DNA of 64,000 bases, taken from the NCBI GenBank assembly GCA_028370155.1, contig CP116670.1, forward strand, positions 806,001 through 870,000, in the 5' to 3' direction. The DNA is from Arthrobacter sp. OVS8. GTDB taxonomy: Bacteria > Actinomycetota > Actinomycetes > Actinomycetales > Micrococcaceae. How positions within the stretch are numbered: the stretch's first letter is position 1; every line of letters begins with the position of its first letter. A program made the position numbers and the translations under genes. Below the pieces are notes generated by a model that saw only the letters and a program-made list of their open reading frames with translations, was not told the DNA's origin and did no database searches. Below, piece by piece: positions 30,800 to 40,166 of the stretch.

Positions 30800-32291
30800 C
30801 TACGCGGCCGAGGACAGTCGACTGCCGGCGCGTTTGAGGGTCTTCGCGTGGTGTCGGAGTTTGCGGCGGTGGCGGCTGGTGTCGGTGGCCGGCGCGGCTC
30901 TGTTGGGCAGCGAGCCGGTCGAACCCGTCCCGGGTAGTGGGGGTGCGGTGGAGTGGTAGGTGTGGCCGGTGGGGGTCCGGATCTCGGTGCTGCGTCTGGG
31001 GCCGGGCCGGGGCCGGACACTCCATCCGGGGGTTTCTTTGGTCTGGTTGCAGGCTTCGCAGAGTCCGGCGCCGTTGTCCCGGGTGGTGGGTCCGCCGCGG
31101 TGCCAGGGGATGATGTGGTCGAAGTGGCGGATCGGGGCGTCGCAGTACGGGGTGCGGCAGGTGTCGTCCCGGGCCTGGATGAAGCGGCGGAGTCCGGGCG
31201 GGAAGAGCCGGGCGCGGGAGTCCATGGCGGTGAGTTCGCCGGTGCCGGGGGCGGTGTAGAGCCGGCGGAGCCAGACGTTGAAGGCTTTGTCCCCGTCGGT
31301 GTCGGTGTCCCTGGCCGTATCCCGGGTGAGGAGGTCGCGGGCCCAGGTGGCGGGGACGATGCCGTAGCCGGGGAGCCGGGCGGGTTCGCTGTCGCCCTGG
31401 AGGAGGGTGCGGTCGGTCATGACGAGTTGGAGTTCGATGCCGGTGATCCCGCCGGGGGTGCCGGTGGTGCGTTCGACCAGGGTGTCGGTTATGAGTTGGC
31501 CGCGGGTGCGGGGTCCCCGGTGTTGCGGAGGGTGTCGGCGTGCCGGGTCAGCGCGGCGTCCATCGCGACGCCCTGGCCGGCGGGGAGCAGGGCGGTGACG
31601 TAGCACATGGTGTCCGGGGCCGGGCGGAGGCTGACGTGCCGTTCGGCGGCGGCGTGGCTGGCCCGCTGCGTGACGGTGCGCGGGTCCCGGCGGTAGGCGG
31701 CGGCCCGGGCCGCGGCGACGATGCGCCGGTCCCCGGCGCCGTCGAACGTTCCGGTGTCGGCGGCGAGCTCGGCGTCGACGGCGGTGCGGTCCTCCGCGGT
31801 CAGGCCCGCGGTTTCCTTCACCAGGAGGGTGGTGCGCCATTCGTTGAGCTGCCCGGCCTCCAACGCAGCCAAGGCGTGGGGCATTTCGGTGACCAGGGCC
31901 TTGGCCAGGCCGAGGAGCCGGCCGCCCTTGGCCGGGGATTCGCGCCGGGCGAGGGCGATCTGCGCGCCGACCCCGGTGCCGAGCTCGGCCGCGGGCATCC
32001 CGGCGTCGGCCTGTTCGCGGCGCTGCAGCAGGTCGAAGGCGACGGACAAACGTGCCTGGCGGGCAGCCAGGGCAGACTTTGGTCTTCCAGGGCCCGGATT
32101 TCAGCAATCAGTTGTGCGCCGTTCAGTTCAGCCACGTCGCCGCTCAGCGCCAGGCCGGCAGAAGCGGAGCCGCACCCCACTGCCGGCTCACCTGCGCCGG
32201 CTTGCTGAATTGCGCGGGCTTGCGGCACTGCGTCAGCCGGATGAAGTGTTCCAGCCGGTTGAAATGCGTCGGGCCCCTGCTTGCCGTCCAT
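30800..32291 (-). CDS. DUF222/HNH endonuclease-signature protein, 13E12-like (two frameshifts)
   Basis: A member of the large actinobacterial family with an N-terminal DUF222 region ([31 protein letters not shown]) and a C-terminal HNH motif. The motif reads [20 protein letters not shown], with a second Cys pair in [11 protein letters not shown] that completes a zinc site. Breaks near 32070 and 31510 separate three segments of one protein of about 497 residues. Family members are repetitive in mycobacteria and related genera, and their cellular role is not settled. Confidence 0.88.
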
Positions 32292-32421
32292 GAATACACG
32301 CTATCGGGCACCTGCGACACTTTATCGCCGGCGGCACGGCGTCAGTTTCCCGCAGCTCACAACGTGATGAGTCCCGGAGGAGGACCCTCCATGTGCCGTG
32401 GATCCCGCTGCCCCAAAGGAA

Positions 32422-32703
32422 CTAGCGGGCAGGCCGCGACCGATGCCGCCAACCCACAATCAGCAGGACCAGGCCAACGGGGACAAGGCCCACGGACAAG
32501 TAGAAGAACGTCCGCTCGGCCACCGTTGGCGCGACGAGCAGGGCGAACAGGTCCGGTCCCACGGCCGGATCCACGTCCAGACCCAGATCCTCAAGGTGCA
32601 TGTATCGGGCGAACGACAGAGCACGGACGGTAAAGGCCACCGCTACACCGACGACCGTCAGGAGTATTCCCAACATAAAGAGCAGTTGGCTGCGGTTCAA
32701 CAA
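32422..32703 (-). CDS. Small two-helix membrane protein
   Basis: A 93-residue protein with helix one at QLLFMLGILLTVVGVAVAF, a polar loop (HLEDLGLDVDPAVGPD) and helix two at FYLSVGLVPVGLVLLIVGW, then a basic end. No family is recognised. The clean two-helix pattern and complete frame support a real gene. It stands alone between the DUF222/HNH gene and the dioxygenase gene. Confidence 0.6.
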   Translation of the reverse strand: MLNRSQLLFMLGILLTVVGVAVAFTVRALSFARYMHLEDLGLDVDPAVGPDLFALLVAPTVAERTFFYLSVGLVPVGLVLLIVGWRHRSRPAR

Positions 32704-32820
32704 GCGTCCCCCGAATCGTCATGGACCTGCTCTGGCACCCGCAGTCTAGCCGTCACCGGCGCAGTGGCCGGCGACGTGGCTGGTGAAGTGGCCAGACGCC
32801 CAGCGACACCGTTGGGCGGC

Positions 32821-33833
32821 TCAGGCCGTCTGCAGATCCGAGTGGTGCTCAGCGACGACATTGGGGTGGGCCCGGAGCCGGTAGCGGAGGGCATTGTCTC
32901 CATAGGTTTCCAGGATCGGGCTGTTTGTCGGATCGACGGACAGGCCGCGCGCCTTGGCTTGGAACTCCGGGCTCACCGCGAGCTGCGGCATCGTCGCGTC
33001 CAGGGCGGGGTTGAAGAAGAATGGAAGCGAAATCCGGTCTGTGCCCCGCAGAGGAGAGATCACGCGGTGCAGGGTCGCCTTGAGGTAGCCGTTCGTGGCC
33101 AGTTCGAGCATCTCGCCGATATTGACGACGAACGTACCCGGAACCTGCGGGGCGTCGATCCATTGTCCCTTGTACTCCACCTGCAGTCCGCCCTTTCCGG
33201 GCTCCACAAGGAGCAGCGTCAGGACCCCGCCGTCGCGGTGGGACCCTACACCCTGCTTGGGCTCCGGGTTGGACTCCCCGGGTACCGCACGATCTTGAGC
33301 ACCGGGAAGGCACGCGAGGCGAAGGCCTCGTCGAAGGTGTCCTCGGGCGCCCCGAGGGACACCGCCAGCTCCCGCAGGAGGGTCAGCGAGATGGCACTCA
33401 GCCGCTCGGTCCACTCGGTGACAATCCCCCGCATTTCGGGCAGGGCGTCCGGCCACAGATTGGGGCCCTCAAGACGCCAATAATCGGCGACGCCGGGCCC
33501 CGGCTCCACGGCAGCACGCTCGACGCCGATATCGATCTGCTCGCGCCAGTCCACCGCACCGTCCGTGAGCTCGCCGCCGACCCTCGTGTAGCCACGGAAC
33601 TGCGGGCTGTGGACGTTCTCGACGGCGAGCTTCTGCTCGTCGGGCAGCTCGAAGAAGCGCCGGGACACGTCAAGCATGGAATCCGTCAGCTCCTGCGGGA
33701 TCCCGTGTCCGGCCAGGTAGAGGAATCCCACTTCGTGCATGGCGTCGCGAAGCTCATCACGAAACCGCGCGGCCTCCTCCGGACCTGCGCTCAAACGGGA
33801 GAAGTCCAGGACGGGCAATGATTCGAGTGACAT
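32821..33833 (-). CDS. Isopenicillin N synthase-like 2-oxoglutarate/Fe(II) dioxygenase (one frameshift)
   Basis: A protein of about 337 residues of the isopenicillin-N-synthase family. The N-terminal domain reads MHEVGFLYLAGHGIPQEL. The iron ligands are His and Asp in GSHRDGGVLTLL and the distal His in TLHRVISP, and the oxoacid-binding Arg is in RISLPFF. A break near 33275 lies just before the HxD motif. No NRPS or beta-lactam genes are near, so penicillin synthesis is unlikely. Most such bacterial proteins are oxygenases of unknown substrate. Confidence 0.85.
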
Positions 33834-33927
33834 CCAATAGTCCTTTTCAGTGAACTTGGCAAGTTGGAGACCGTAATAGCTCCAATGTTACGGAGCTAGC
33901 CGCTCCCGAGGGCATTCAGATGTCGAA

Positions 33928-34666
33928 TTAAGACGTTCGAAGGACGCAACGGCAGCCTTCATCGCGAGGCTCCCGCGCCGGCCCGGACCGGGCGGCGGCA
34001 CTACGCACCATCCGGCCGGACATTCTGGCGCGCCGTCGGATGACGTACTCGGCGACGGCGAGGTTGATCACCCAGGCCGCCGCCATCAGCAGTGCCTTGG
34101 TCCACTTGTCGGGGGTGCCCACGAGCAGAAGCCAGGCGGAGATCACCACGGCCTGCGTTCCCGCGGCCACGCCGATGGCATAACCGCGTGTCATCCACGC
34201 GCCGTGCCGCACGAAATCCCGGCGCCGGATCGCATCGATGCCCAGAATGAGGCTGGCCAGCATGGCCGAACCGAAGAAGATCCGAATCGGCACGTCGGTG
34301 GCGCCGTCCGGGAGGGTAGAAAGCCGACATCCAAATGCCGGAGAGCGCGGCGAGCAGGCCGGCCGGAATGAGGATCGCGCCGGCGGCACGGTGCCAGCCG
34401 CGCCTGCCCCGCAGGGCGGGGACGAACTGGAACGCCCCAAGCAGGCTGTAGATGGTGACACTGACGATGTGGATGACCACGGGGACGGGCGAGGCAAAGA
34501 ACCGGGTGTTCTGCGGTGTGATGGCGGCGCCGCCGGTCAGCTCCGTCAGTCTTGCCGCCCCGGCGATCACCGGAATCAGGCTCAGGAGGATCAGTGCCGC
34601 CGGTACAGGCCACTGGGGCCCGGGGCGCCTGACGGACGGGCGGGAGGTACTGGTTCTTGTTGTCAT
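33928..34666 (-). CDS. DUF2306-like membrane protein (one frameshift)
   Basis: A membrane protein of about 246 residues with six to seven helices (VPAALILLSLIPVIAGAARL, VIHIVSVTIYSLLGAFQFV, RAAGAILIPAGLLAALSGIW, IFFGSAMLASLILGIDAIRR, AVVISAWLLLVGT). The HxxxG-type histidines in the middle helices resemble DUF2306/heme-binding membrane families. A break near 34318 splits it. It is divergent from a TetR regulator, with two matching palindromes in the 101 bases between, so it is very probably the target of that regulator. GAGG stands before the ATG at 34666. Confidence 0.75.
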
Positions 34667-34686
34667 TCGCCTGGTCCTCAATTTTG

Positions 34687-34705
34687 AGGTGTACGGCGTA
34701 CACCT
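34687..34705. promoter_or_regulatory. TetR-type operator 1
   Basis: AGGTGTACG-G-CGTACACCT is a perfect palindrome with 9-base arms, centred at 34696 in the divergent promoter region of the DUF2306 and TetR genes. Confidence 0.75.
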
Positions 34706-34720
34706 GACGCGCCCAACGCT

Positions 34721-34739
34721 AGGTGTACGCGGTACACTT
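34721..34739. promoter_or_regulatory. TetR-type operator 2
   Basis: AGGTGTACGCGGTACACTT shares the left arm AGGTGTACG with operator 1, and its right arm differs slightly. The two centres are 34 bases apart, a little over three helical turns, so two repressor dimers could bind on one face of the helix. Confidence 0.7.
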
Positions 34740-34767
34740 GTCAAGAGGTAACTGCTAGGGAAAGGTT

Positions 34768-35504
34768 GTGCGGATGACTCAGCAGCTGGAGGCCACCCGC
34801 CGCACGCCCCTGAACCGGGAACGGGTGCTGCGGGCCGCCGTCGCACTCGCTGACGATGCGGGATTCGAGTCGCTCAGCATGCGCCGGCTCGCCGAAGAGC
34901 TTGGCGTGGTGCCGATGGCGCTCTACAAGCACGTCGCCAACAAAGAGGAGTTACTCGACGGGATGGTCGCGAGCCTCATCGGCGAGATTGACCCCCGGTA
35001 CCCGATGCGGACTGGAAGACTACCGTGCGGTTGCGGGTACTGTCGGCGCGACGCGCGCTGCAGCTGCACCCGTGGGCCCGCCAGGCGATTGAATCCCGCA
35101 CCACCAAGACAGCCGCCGTGCTGGATTACATGGAGTCATTCGCTGGCATGTTCTTGACCGGCGGGTTCTCGGCCGACCTCACGCACCACGTGATGCATGC
35201 CATCGGCGGCCGAATGTGGGGCTTCACCCAGGAACTGTTCGATGACCAGTCAGGGCCGACGGCAGAGTCCACGGCGGAGGTGTCCCCCGAAGCCCAGGCC
35301 GCCATGATGCAGCAGATGGCGGAGCGGTATCCGAACATCGTGGCGATCGCCACGGCGACGGCCCACGACGAAAGGTCCGTCGTCGGACACGGCTGCGACG
35401 ACCAATTCGAATTCGAATTCGCCCTCGATCTGCTCCTCGACGGCTTTGAACGGCTGCACGAGCAGGGGTGGTCCTCACGGCAGGCGAAGGTGGACCGCCG
35501 CTAA
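34768..35504 (+). CDS. TetR/AcrR family regulator (one frameshift)
   Basis: A repressor of about 245 residues. The helix-turn-helix lies in LADDAGFESLSMRRLAEELG and VPMALYKHVANKEELL, the standard TetR recognition helix. The C-terminal ligand domain is of the TetR_C_1 type, ending FEFALDLLLDGFERLHEQG. A break near 35000 separates the two domains. GTG 34768 and ATG 34774 are both possible starts, and the spacing behind GGGAAAGG favours ATG. The gene is divergent from a DUF2306 membrane protein and has two palindromic operators before it, so autoregulation is likely. Confidence 0.85.
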
Positions 35505-35608
35505 ACCCTGCAGGCAGGCAGTACAGCCAGTCGCGGACCGGACACGACGCGCCCTTGCCTGACCAGGGACTTCGGAGGAGGATATGCGCACACTCCGGGA
35601 GGCCTCTT

Positions 35609-36578
35609 ATGACCAAGCTTGGCAAGTTTGAGAAGTACCTGATCGAGGAATTCTTCGACGATTACCGCGCCGGCGCCATGAGCCAGCGCACGTTCACACG
35701 TCGTGTGGCCTTTATTACCGGCAGCATGGCAGCGGCGTCGGCCGCCATGCTGCTGGTGGGTTGCACACCGGAAGAAGTCCCGCGCAGCACCGATCCCATG
35801 CCCACCCCCAGCCCTTCGGGCACGGGAGCCGTTACCGCTTCCGCGGGTCCGGTACCGGGCGCCAAGAGCCCCTCTCTGTTCCTGAGGGCGCTCCGGGCCT
35901 CGTGACGGAAACCGTACGGTTCCCCGCCGACGGAACAGACATCAGCGCCTACCTCGCCCGGCCCGAAGCGGGCACACCCGGCCCCGCCGTGCTGATCTGC
36001 CACGAGAACCGCGGGCTGACCCCGCATATCCAGGATGTGGCCCGCCGCTTCGCCAAGGCCGGCTACGCTGCCCTGGCCCTGGACCTGCTCAGCCGGGAAG
36101 GCGGCACAGCGGCCATGGACCGCGACGCCGTCCCCGGTGCGCTGACCGCCGCCGGCTCCCAACGCCATGTTTCTGATTTCGCCGCAGCTTTCGATTACCT
36201 GCAGTCACAGGACTTCGTCGACGAGGGCCGGATCGCCATGACCGGATACTGCTTCGGCGGCGGCATCACCTGGCAGGCCGCGACGGAGCTTCCGGGACTG
36301 AAGGCCACGGCAGCGTTTTACGGGCCCTCCCCGACCTGGAAAAGGTTCCGGCGATCAAGCCGGCCGTCTTCGGCGTCTACGCCGAACTCGATCAGCGGAT
36401 CACCGGCGCCTTGCCGGCGCTGCGGGATGCCCTGGCCGCGACGGACGAACGCCACCAGCTCACCGTCTATCCCGGCGTCGACCATGCCTTCCACAATGAC
36501 ACCGGACAGCGCTACGACGAAGCGCAAGCCACCGCGGCATGGAACGACACGCTGGCCTGGTTCACCCGATACGTCTGA
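35609..36578 (+). CDS. Tat-exported lipoprotein, dienelactone hydrolase family (two frameshifts)
   Basis: The N terminus has a long polar stretch, a twin-arginine motif (TRRVAFI, Arg31-Arg32), a hydrophobic segment and a lipobox LLVGC with Cys52. A Pro/Thr/Ser linker leads to a dienelactone-hydrolase domain with VLICHENRGLTPHIQDVARR, the nucleophile in GYCFGGGITW and the His in GVDHAFHND. Breaks near 35878 and 36330 split it. The family acts on lactones and esters and is usually cytosolic, so an anchored exported form is notable. GGGAGG stands before ATG 35609. Restored length is about 323 residues. Confidence 0.82.
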
Positions 36579-36783
36579 GCACGGCGTTGCACAGCTTTTA
36601 CCCAGGGTTTACCTGCCCTGTCTTGTGACGCCCTGGCGCCTCCAACAGACTGGTTATCACCAGATGAACTGATCCCTAGGGACCGTTCGACCAGAGCATC
36701 GGGACAAGGGCGCCGCTATGCGCTCCGGCCAGCTCCGCGGTATAGGTGCCGAGGAGCGGTCCCCGCAGACCGGGAGGATTGAC

Positions 36784-37128
36784 ATGGCCGGAACGTTTGA
36801 AGTGTTCGTTGACAGGGAGGCGCATTTCCGGTTCCGACTCAAAGCGCCAGACGGAACCGTTGTGGCCGAGTCGGCTGCATTCAGCGACAAGCCGGCTGCC
36901 GTCGCCGGCATCGCCGCGGTGCGGGAATGCGCCGGCATGGGGCTGGTGACCGACCTTTGCCCCGACGACGGGATGCAAAACGGGATGCTGCAGGCGGAAA
37001 GTGCGGCCTGCCCCAGCAGCGGCACGCGTTCCCGTCCCACCTGGCTTAACCGGGGCGACGACTTCCACGCCCGGGAAGGGTCAACCCGACGGGCGACCGC
37101 CGCCCTCAGGTGGACCGGCGCGGCGTAG
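36784..37128 (+). CDS. YegP-like DUF1508 protein with C-terminal extension
   Basis: The first 60 residues (MAGTFEVFVDREAHFRFRLK, VVAESAAFSDKPAAVAGIAA) are one DUF1508/YegP repeat, a small beta-alpha domain of unknown role. GGGAGG precedes ATG 36784. After GLVTDLCPD a further 50 residues (TRSRPTWLNRGDDFH onward) have no recognisable family and look less coding. They could be a natural tail or the result of a lost base. Confidence 0.7.
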   Translation: MAGTFEVFVDREAHFRFRLKAPDGTVVAESAAFSDKPAAVAGIAAVRECAGMGLVTDLCPDDGMQNGMLQAESAACPSSGTRSRPTWLNRGDDFHAREGSTRRATAALRWTGAA

Positions 37129-37157
37129 GCCCGTCAGTCAATAGCCCACGCCGTGTG

Positions 37158-37207
37158 TTCCTAGCGGGCGGCCCGTTCCCGGCGGACAACCTTCCTAGCG
37201 GGCGGCC
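37158..37207. repeat. Duplicated 16-bp end of the prenyltransferase gene
   Basis: TTCCTAGCGGGCGGCC occurs at 37158-37173 and 37192-37207, 34 bases apart. The second copy contains the stop codon and last two codons of the reverse-strand gene, so the first is a duplicate of that end in the non-coding gap. Confidence 0.7.
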
Positions 37208-38212
37208 TGGCCGGCCCCGTACCAGTGCAGCACCCGCAACGACCGCAGGGTATTCCACCGGCTGGGCCGGCCGTCTCCGTCCTCCAACTCGAAGTGGATC
37301 TGTCCGGGATGCGTGTTTTCCAGCAGCCAGGTGCCGTCAGGATTCTGCTTGGACCGGACCAGGGCGATGGCTTCAGCCAACCGCGGGTCGGGCGGATCGC
37401 CGGCTGATCTGAAGTACTCCAGGGCGCGGAGCACGTCGTAATGCCAGCGGGTGGGATACGAGAAGTCCAGCCAAGCCGGGTCAATGACTTCGCCGGTGCT
37501 CTTGCGCCGGAACAGCCGCCGCTCGAGCAGGTACTCCCCGCCCCGCCGTCGCGCTTCGATGGATTCCGGCGTACCGCCCGTCGCCTGTTCGTGTGCCAGC
37601 AGTCCTTCGAGCACGTTGATTGTTGTCGCGGCTGACGAAACAACCGCGCCGTGTTCCACCCAGCAGTTCCACCCGCCGTCGTCGAGCTGCTCGCTGACAA
37701 GCCGGGCGACCACGGCGTCGACATCCTGGCCGAAGTAGGCTCCGAGCCCGACGGCCATACCGTTGATGCAGGGCTCCACTTCGCCGCTGAAATAGGGCTG
37801 CCCGCCCTCCTCCCAGCGACAGTGGTCGCGCACCAGCGTCACTGTCCGGCGCATCTGGTGACTTGACGGGTCGATGCCGAAGTCACGCAGTTGCAGGAGG
37901 CTGTAGGTGGTGGCGGTCCACGGCTGGCTCCCATTGTCGGACGCGTCGTCTCCGGCAGGTTCTCGCTGCCCCTCCCGAGCCTCAGCGCCCCCGACGGTCC
38001 GACGTCGGTATCGCCGCCTTGCGCCGGGAAGTACGCTCCCCGGCCCACTGGCCGTCCGCGCCGCGCAACGCCAGCAGCCGGGCGCCCCACCCGTCGACGG
38101 CCACCCGTGCGCGCTCGGAAGCGACGGCGTCGGCAGGGGCGCCGGCCAGATCCCGCAGCGCTTGCCAGCGGATGGAGGGATCAGAATCCAGCAGCCAGTC
38201 CAGTACGGTCAT
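37195..38212 (-). CDS. Prenyltransferase/squalene-oxidase repeat protein (two frameshifts)
   Basis: An alpha-toroid protein of about 339 residues. The N terminus is MTVLDWLLDSDPSIRWQALRD and includes the repeat-like DGQWAG. Later repeats are PYFSGEVEPCINGMAVGLGA, DDGGWNCWVEHGAVVSS and NPDGTWLLENTHPG. Two breaks lie near 38050 and 37960. The DxDD cyclase motif of true terpene cyclases is not seen, so the protein is probably not a squalene cyclase. Soluble proteins of this type in actinobacteria have no known function. Confidence 0.72.
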
Positions 38213-38267
38213 GCGCCGATTGTAGTGCCCGGGGCTTTTCCGTCAATGGGTGTTTCCGCGCGGGAGT

Positions 38268-38570
38268 TTAACCTTCGCATTCAACGCAATAGAGGTGGCC
38301 GTTCTTTTCCCGCGCGATTTGGGAGCGGTGCCGGACCAGGAAGCACGAGTAACAGGTGAATTCATCCTCCGCCTGCGGAATGACCTGGACGGTCAGCTCC
38401 TCGGCGACAATTTCTCCACCCGGGACCAAGGCACCGTCCAGCGAATCCGCTTCATCCAACTCACGCACCACGCTGCGGGCGTCCGGCGCATTCGCAGACT
38501 GCAGCGCCTCGAGGGACCTGTCCTGCGATTCCTTGACGTCGGAGCGTACTTCATCGTAATCGGTTGCCAC
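38268..38570 (-). CDS. DUF4193 zinc-ribbon-like protein, second copy
   Basis: A 100-residue paralogue of the protein at 12789-13091. It has the same start (ATDYDEVRSD), the same SANAPDARSVVRELDEAD block and the same zinc-ribbon end (CYSCFLVRHRSQIAREK and CVEC). Most of the differences are in the acidic middle. The start is GTG 38570. The role is unknown. It is divergent from the small zinc-ribbon gene at 38775, with 204 bases between. Confidence 0.85.
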   Translation of the reverse strand: MATDYDEVRSDVKESQDRSLEALQSANAPDARSVVRELDEADSLDGALVPGGEIVAEELTVQVIPQAEDEFTCYSCFLVRHRSQIAREKNGHLYCVECEG

Positions 38571-38774
38571 TGGGGTGTTTCTCTCTTCCTCGGATTGCCT
38601 GGATAGGTATTCAACAGACAGGACTGCTCCAGTATTCCCTCTCAGGCCGGACAGTTCCGGTCGGTACCCAGCAACGCGCCGCCGCCCGCCGTCTTCCGGT
38701 CAGGACGTGGCTGGATTTTATTTGTACACTCGTTAGAGTTAAGGCTGTACTGGCGAAAATTTCTTGGGGAAATT

Positions 38775-38960
38775 ATGAACAAGGCGCAACGGCGCGCACA
38801 TGTGGAGCCGCCTTGCCCGGAGTGCGGCTCCCGGGTCATTCCGATTTGGAAGGACGAACGCTCAGTCACGTCCAATCAGCCCGACTGGCGCGTGAGTGCC
38901 CGGCAATGCAGCCGCCAGGGGTGCGGCCTCGACGGTTCCCGGAACTGGCCCGACGCCTAA
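38775..38960 (+). CDS. 61-residue zinc-ribbon-like protein
   Basis: A small protein with CPECGSRVIPIW near the N terminus and CSRQGC near the C terminus, four cysteines spaced to bind one zinc ion. The start is ATG 38775 in a locally AT-rich stretch, with GGGGAAA before it. No family name can be given, but the motif and size are typical of small actinobacterial zinc proteins. The YnfA gene follows 39 bases later. Confidence 0.6.
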   Translation: MNKAQRRAHVEPPCPECGSRVIPIWKDERSVTSNQPDWRVSARQCSRQGCGLDGSRNWPDA

Positions 38961-38999
38961 AGGACTGTTGGCCTCCACCCGGCCTGCAATGATGGGTCC

Positions 39000-39338
39000 G
39001 TGACTATTGCAAAATCGGTCGTACTGTTCGCCCTCGCCGCTTTGGCCGAAATAGGCGGGGCGTGGCTGATATGGCAATCGGTCCGCGAGGGCAAGGACTG
39101 GTGGTGGGCGGGACTCGGCGTCCTGGCCCTGGGGGCGTACGGCTTCGTGGCGACCCTCCAGCCGGATGCGCACTTCGGGCGCATACTCGCCGCCTATGGC
39201 GGGGTCTTTGTGGCCGGCTCGCTCGCGTGGGGCATGATCTTCGACGGGTTCCGGCCCGACCGCTGGGACATCATGGGCTCCGTGATCTGCCTGCTCGGCG
39301 TGGCCGTGATCATGTTCGCGCCCCGCAGCGGCAACTGA
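39000..39338 (+). CDS. YnfA/UPF0060 four-helix membrane protein
   Basis: A 112-residue intact protein of the UPF0060 (YnfA) family, related to small multidrug resistance transporters. Four helices are visible ([76 protein letters not shown]) along with the family pattern [15 protein letters not shown]. The GTG start at 39000 fits the family length. The transported substrate is unknown. Confidence 0.9.
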   Translation: MTIAKSVVLFALAALAEIGGAWLIWQSVREGKDWWWAGLGVLALGAYGFVATLQPDAHFGRILAAYGGVFVAGSLAWGMIFDGFRPDRWDIMGSVICLLGVAVIMFAPRSGN

Positions 39339-39434
39339 GTCACCTCGGCCTGCTGCGCACCCGAACGTCGCTTCCCTGCTGGCTCCCACACTCCCGTCCA
39401 ACCCCGATCCCCACCACGACCAGAAAGCAGCTTG

Positions 39435-40134
39435 ATGACGAAGACGACGGCGACCCCGCCCCCGCCCCCGCCCCGGCAGACACGGCCAAAAAGGTACGCC
39501 TGGTGCTCTGGATCCTGATGGGGGCCATTATTGCGGCCGGCCTCGTCTGGTATGCGGTCGTCACCGTGAACAAGCCCGCCCCTGCGGCTCCGCAGGCGGC
39601 GGCCACCGCGCAACTGGTCCGCGAGGACAGCCACCGGCTCACCTCCCCGCTGTCGAGAAGGCCCAGTTGGTCGAGTTCCTGGACTTCGAATGCGAGTCCT
39701 GCCGCGCCGCCCATCCGCTCGTCGAGGAGCTGAAGCAGGAATACGGCGACCGGATCACGTTCGTGAACCGCTATTTCCCGCTGACCGGGCACCGGAACTC
39801 GGGTACCGCGGCCCTGGCTGTGGAAGCGTCCGCTCAGCAGGGCAAATACCAGCAGATGGCAGCGAAGCTCTTCGAAACCCAGGACCAGTGGGGCGGAAGG
39901 CAGGATTCGCAGGCTCCCGTGTTCCGGGGCTACGCGCAGGAACTGGGGCTGGACCTGGCGAAGTACGACGCCGCCGTGGCTGACGAGGCAACCCTGGAAC
40001 GTATCCGCAAGGATGCCGCGGACGGCACGGCACTGGGCGTCACCGGAACACCCACATTTTTCCTCAACGGCAAGAAGCTGGTCCTGAACACGGAAGCCGA
40101 GTTCCGGCAGCTACTCGACGACGCCGCCGAATAG
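39435..40134 (+). CDS. Membrane-anchored DsbA-like thioredoxin protein (frameshifted)
   Basis: An oxidoreductase of the DsbA/thioredoxin_4 type. It has one N-terminal helix (LVLWILMGAIIAAGLVWYAVV) after a Pro/Ala linker, then VEFLDFECESCRAAH with the CxxC active site, and GVTGTPTFFLNGKKLV with the cis-proline. It would act outside the membrane. A break near 39640 separates anchor and catalytic domain. The start is not resolved: ATG 39435 lies in a different frame from the anchor, so another base may be missing near 39440-39480. Confidence 0.82.
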
Positions 40135-40166
40135 GCGCCATGGCCTCCCCGCGCGTCCGACCTTGC

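Noticed and set aside
8194..33833. SARP regulator and isopenicillin N synthase-like protein as parts of an antibiotic cluster
   Set aside because: They are more than 23 kb apart with ordinary genes between, and no NRPS, PKS or export genes accompany them.
35402..35420. Triple AATTCG repeat in the TetR gene
   Set aside because: It encodes the alternating Phe-Glu stretch FEFEFALDLL, which is normal for the last helix of this TetR subgroup.
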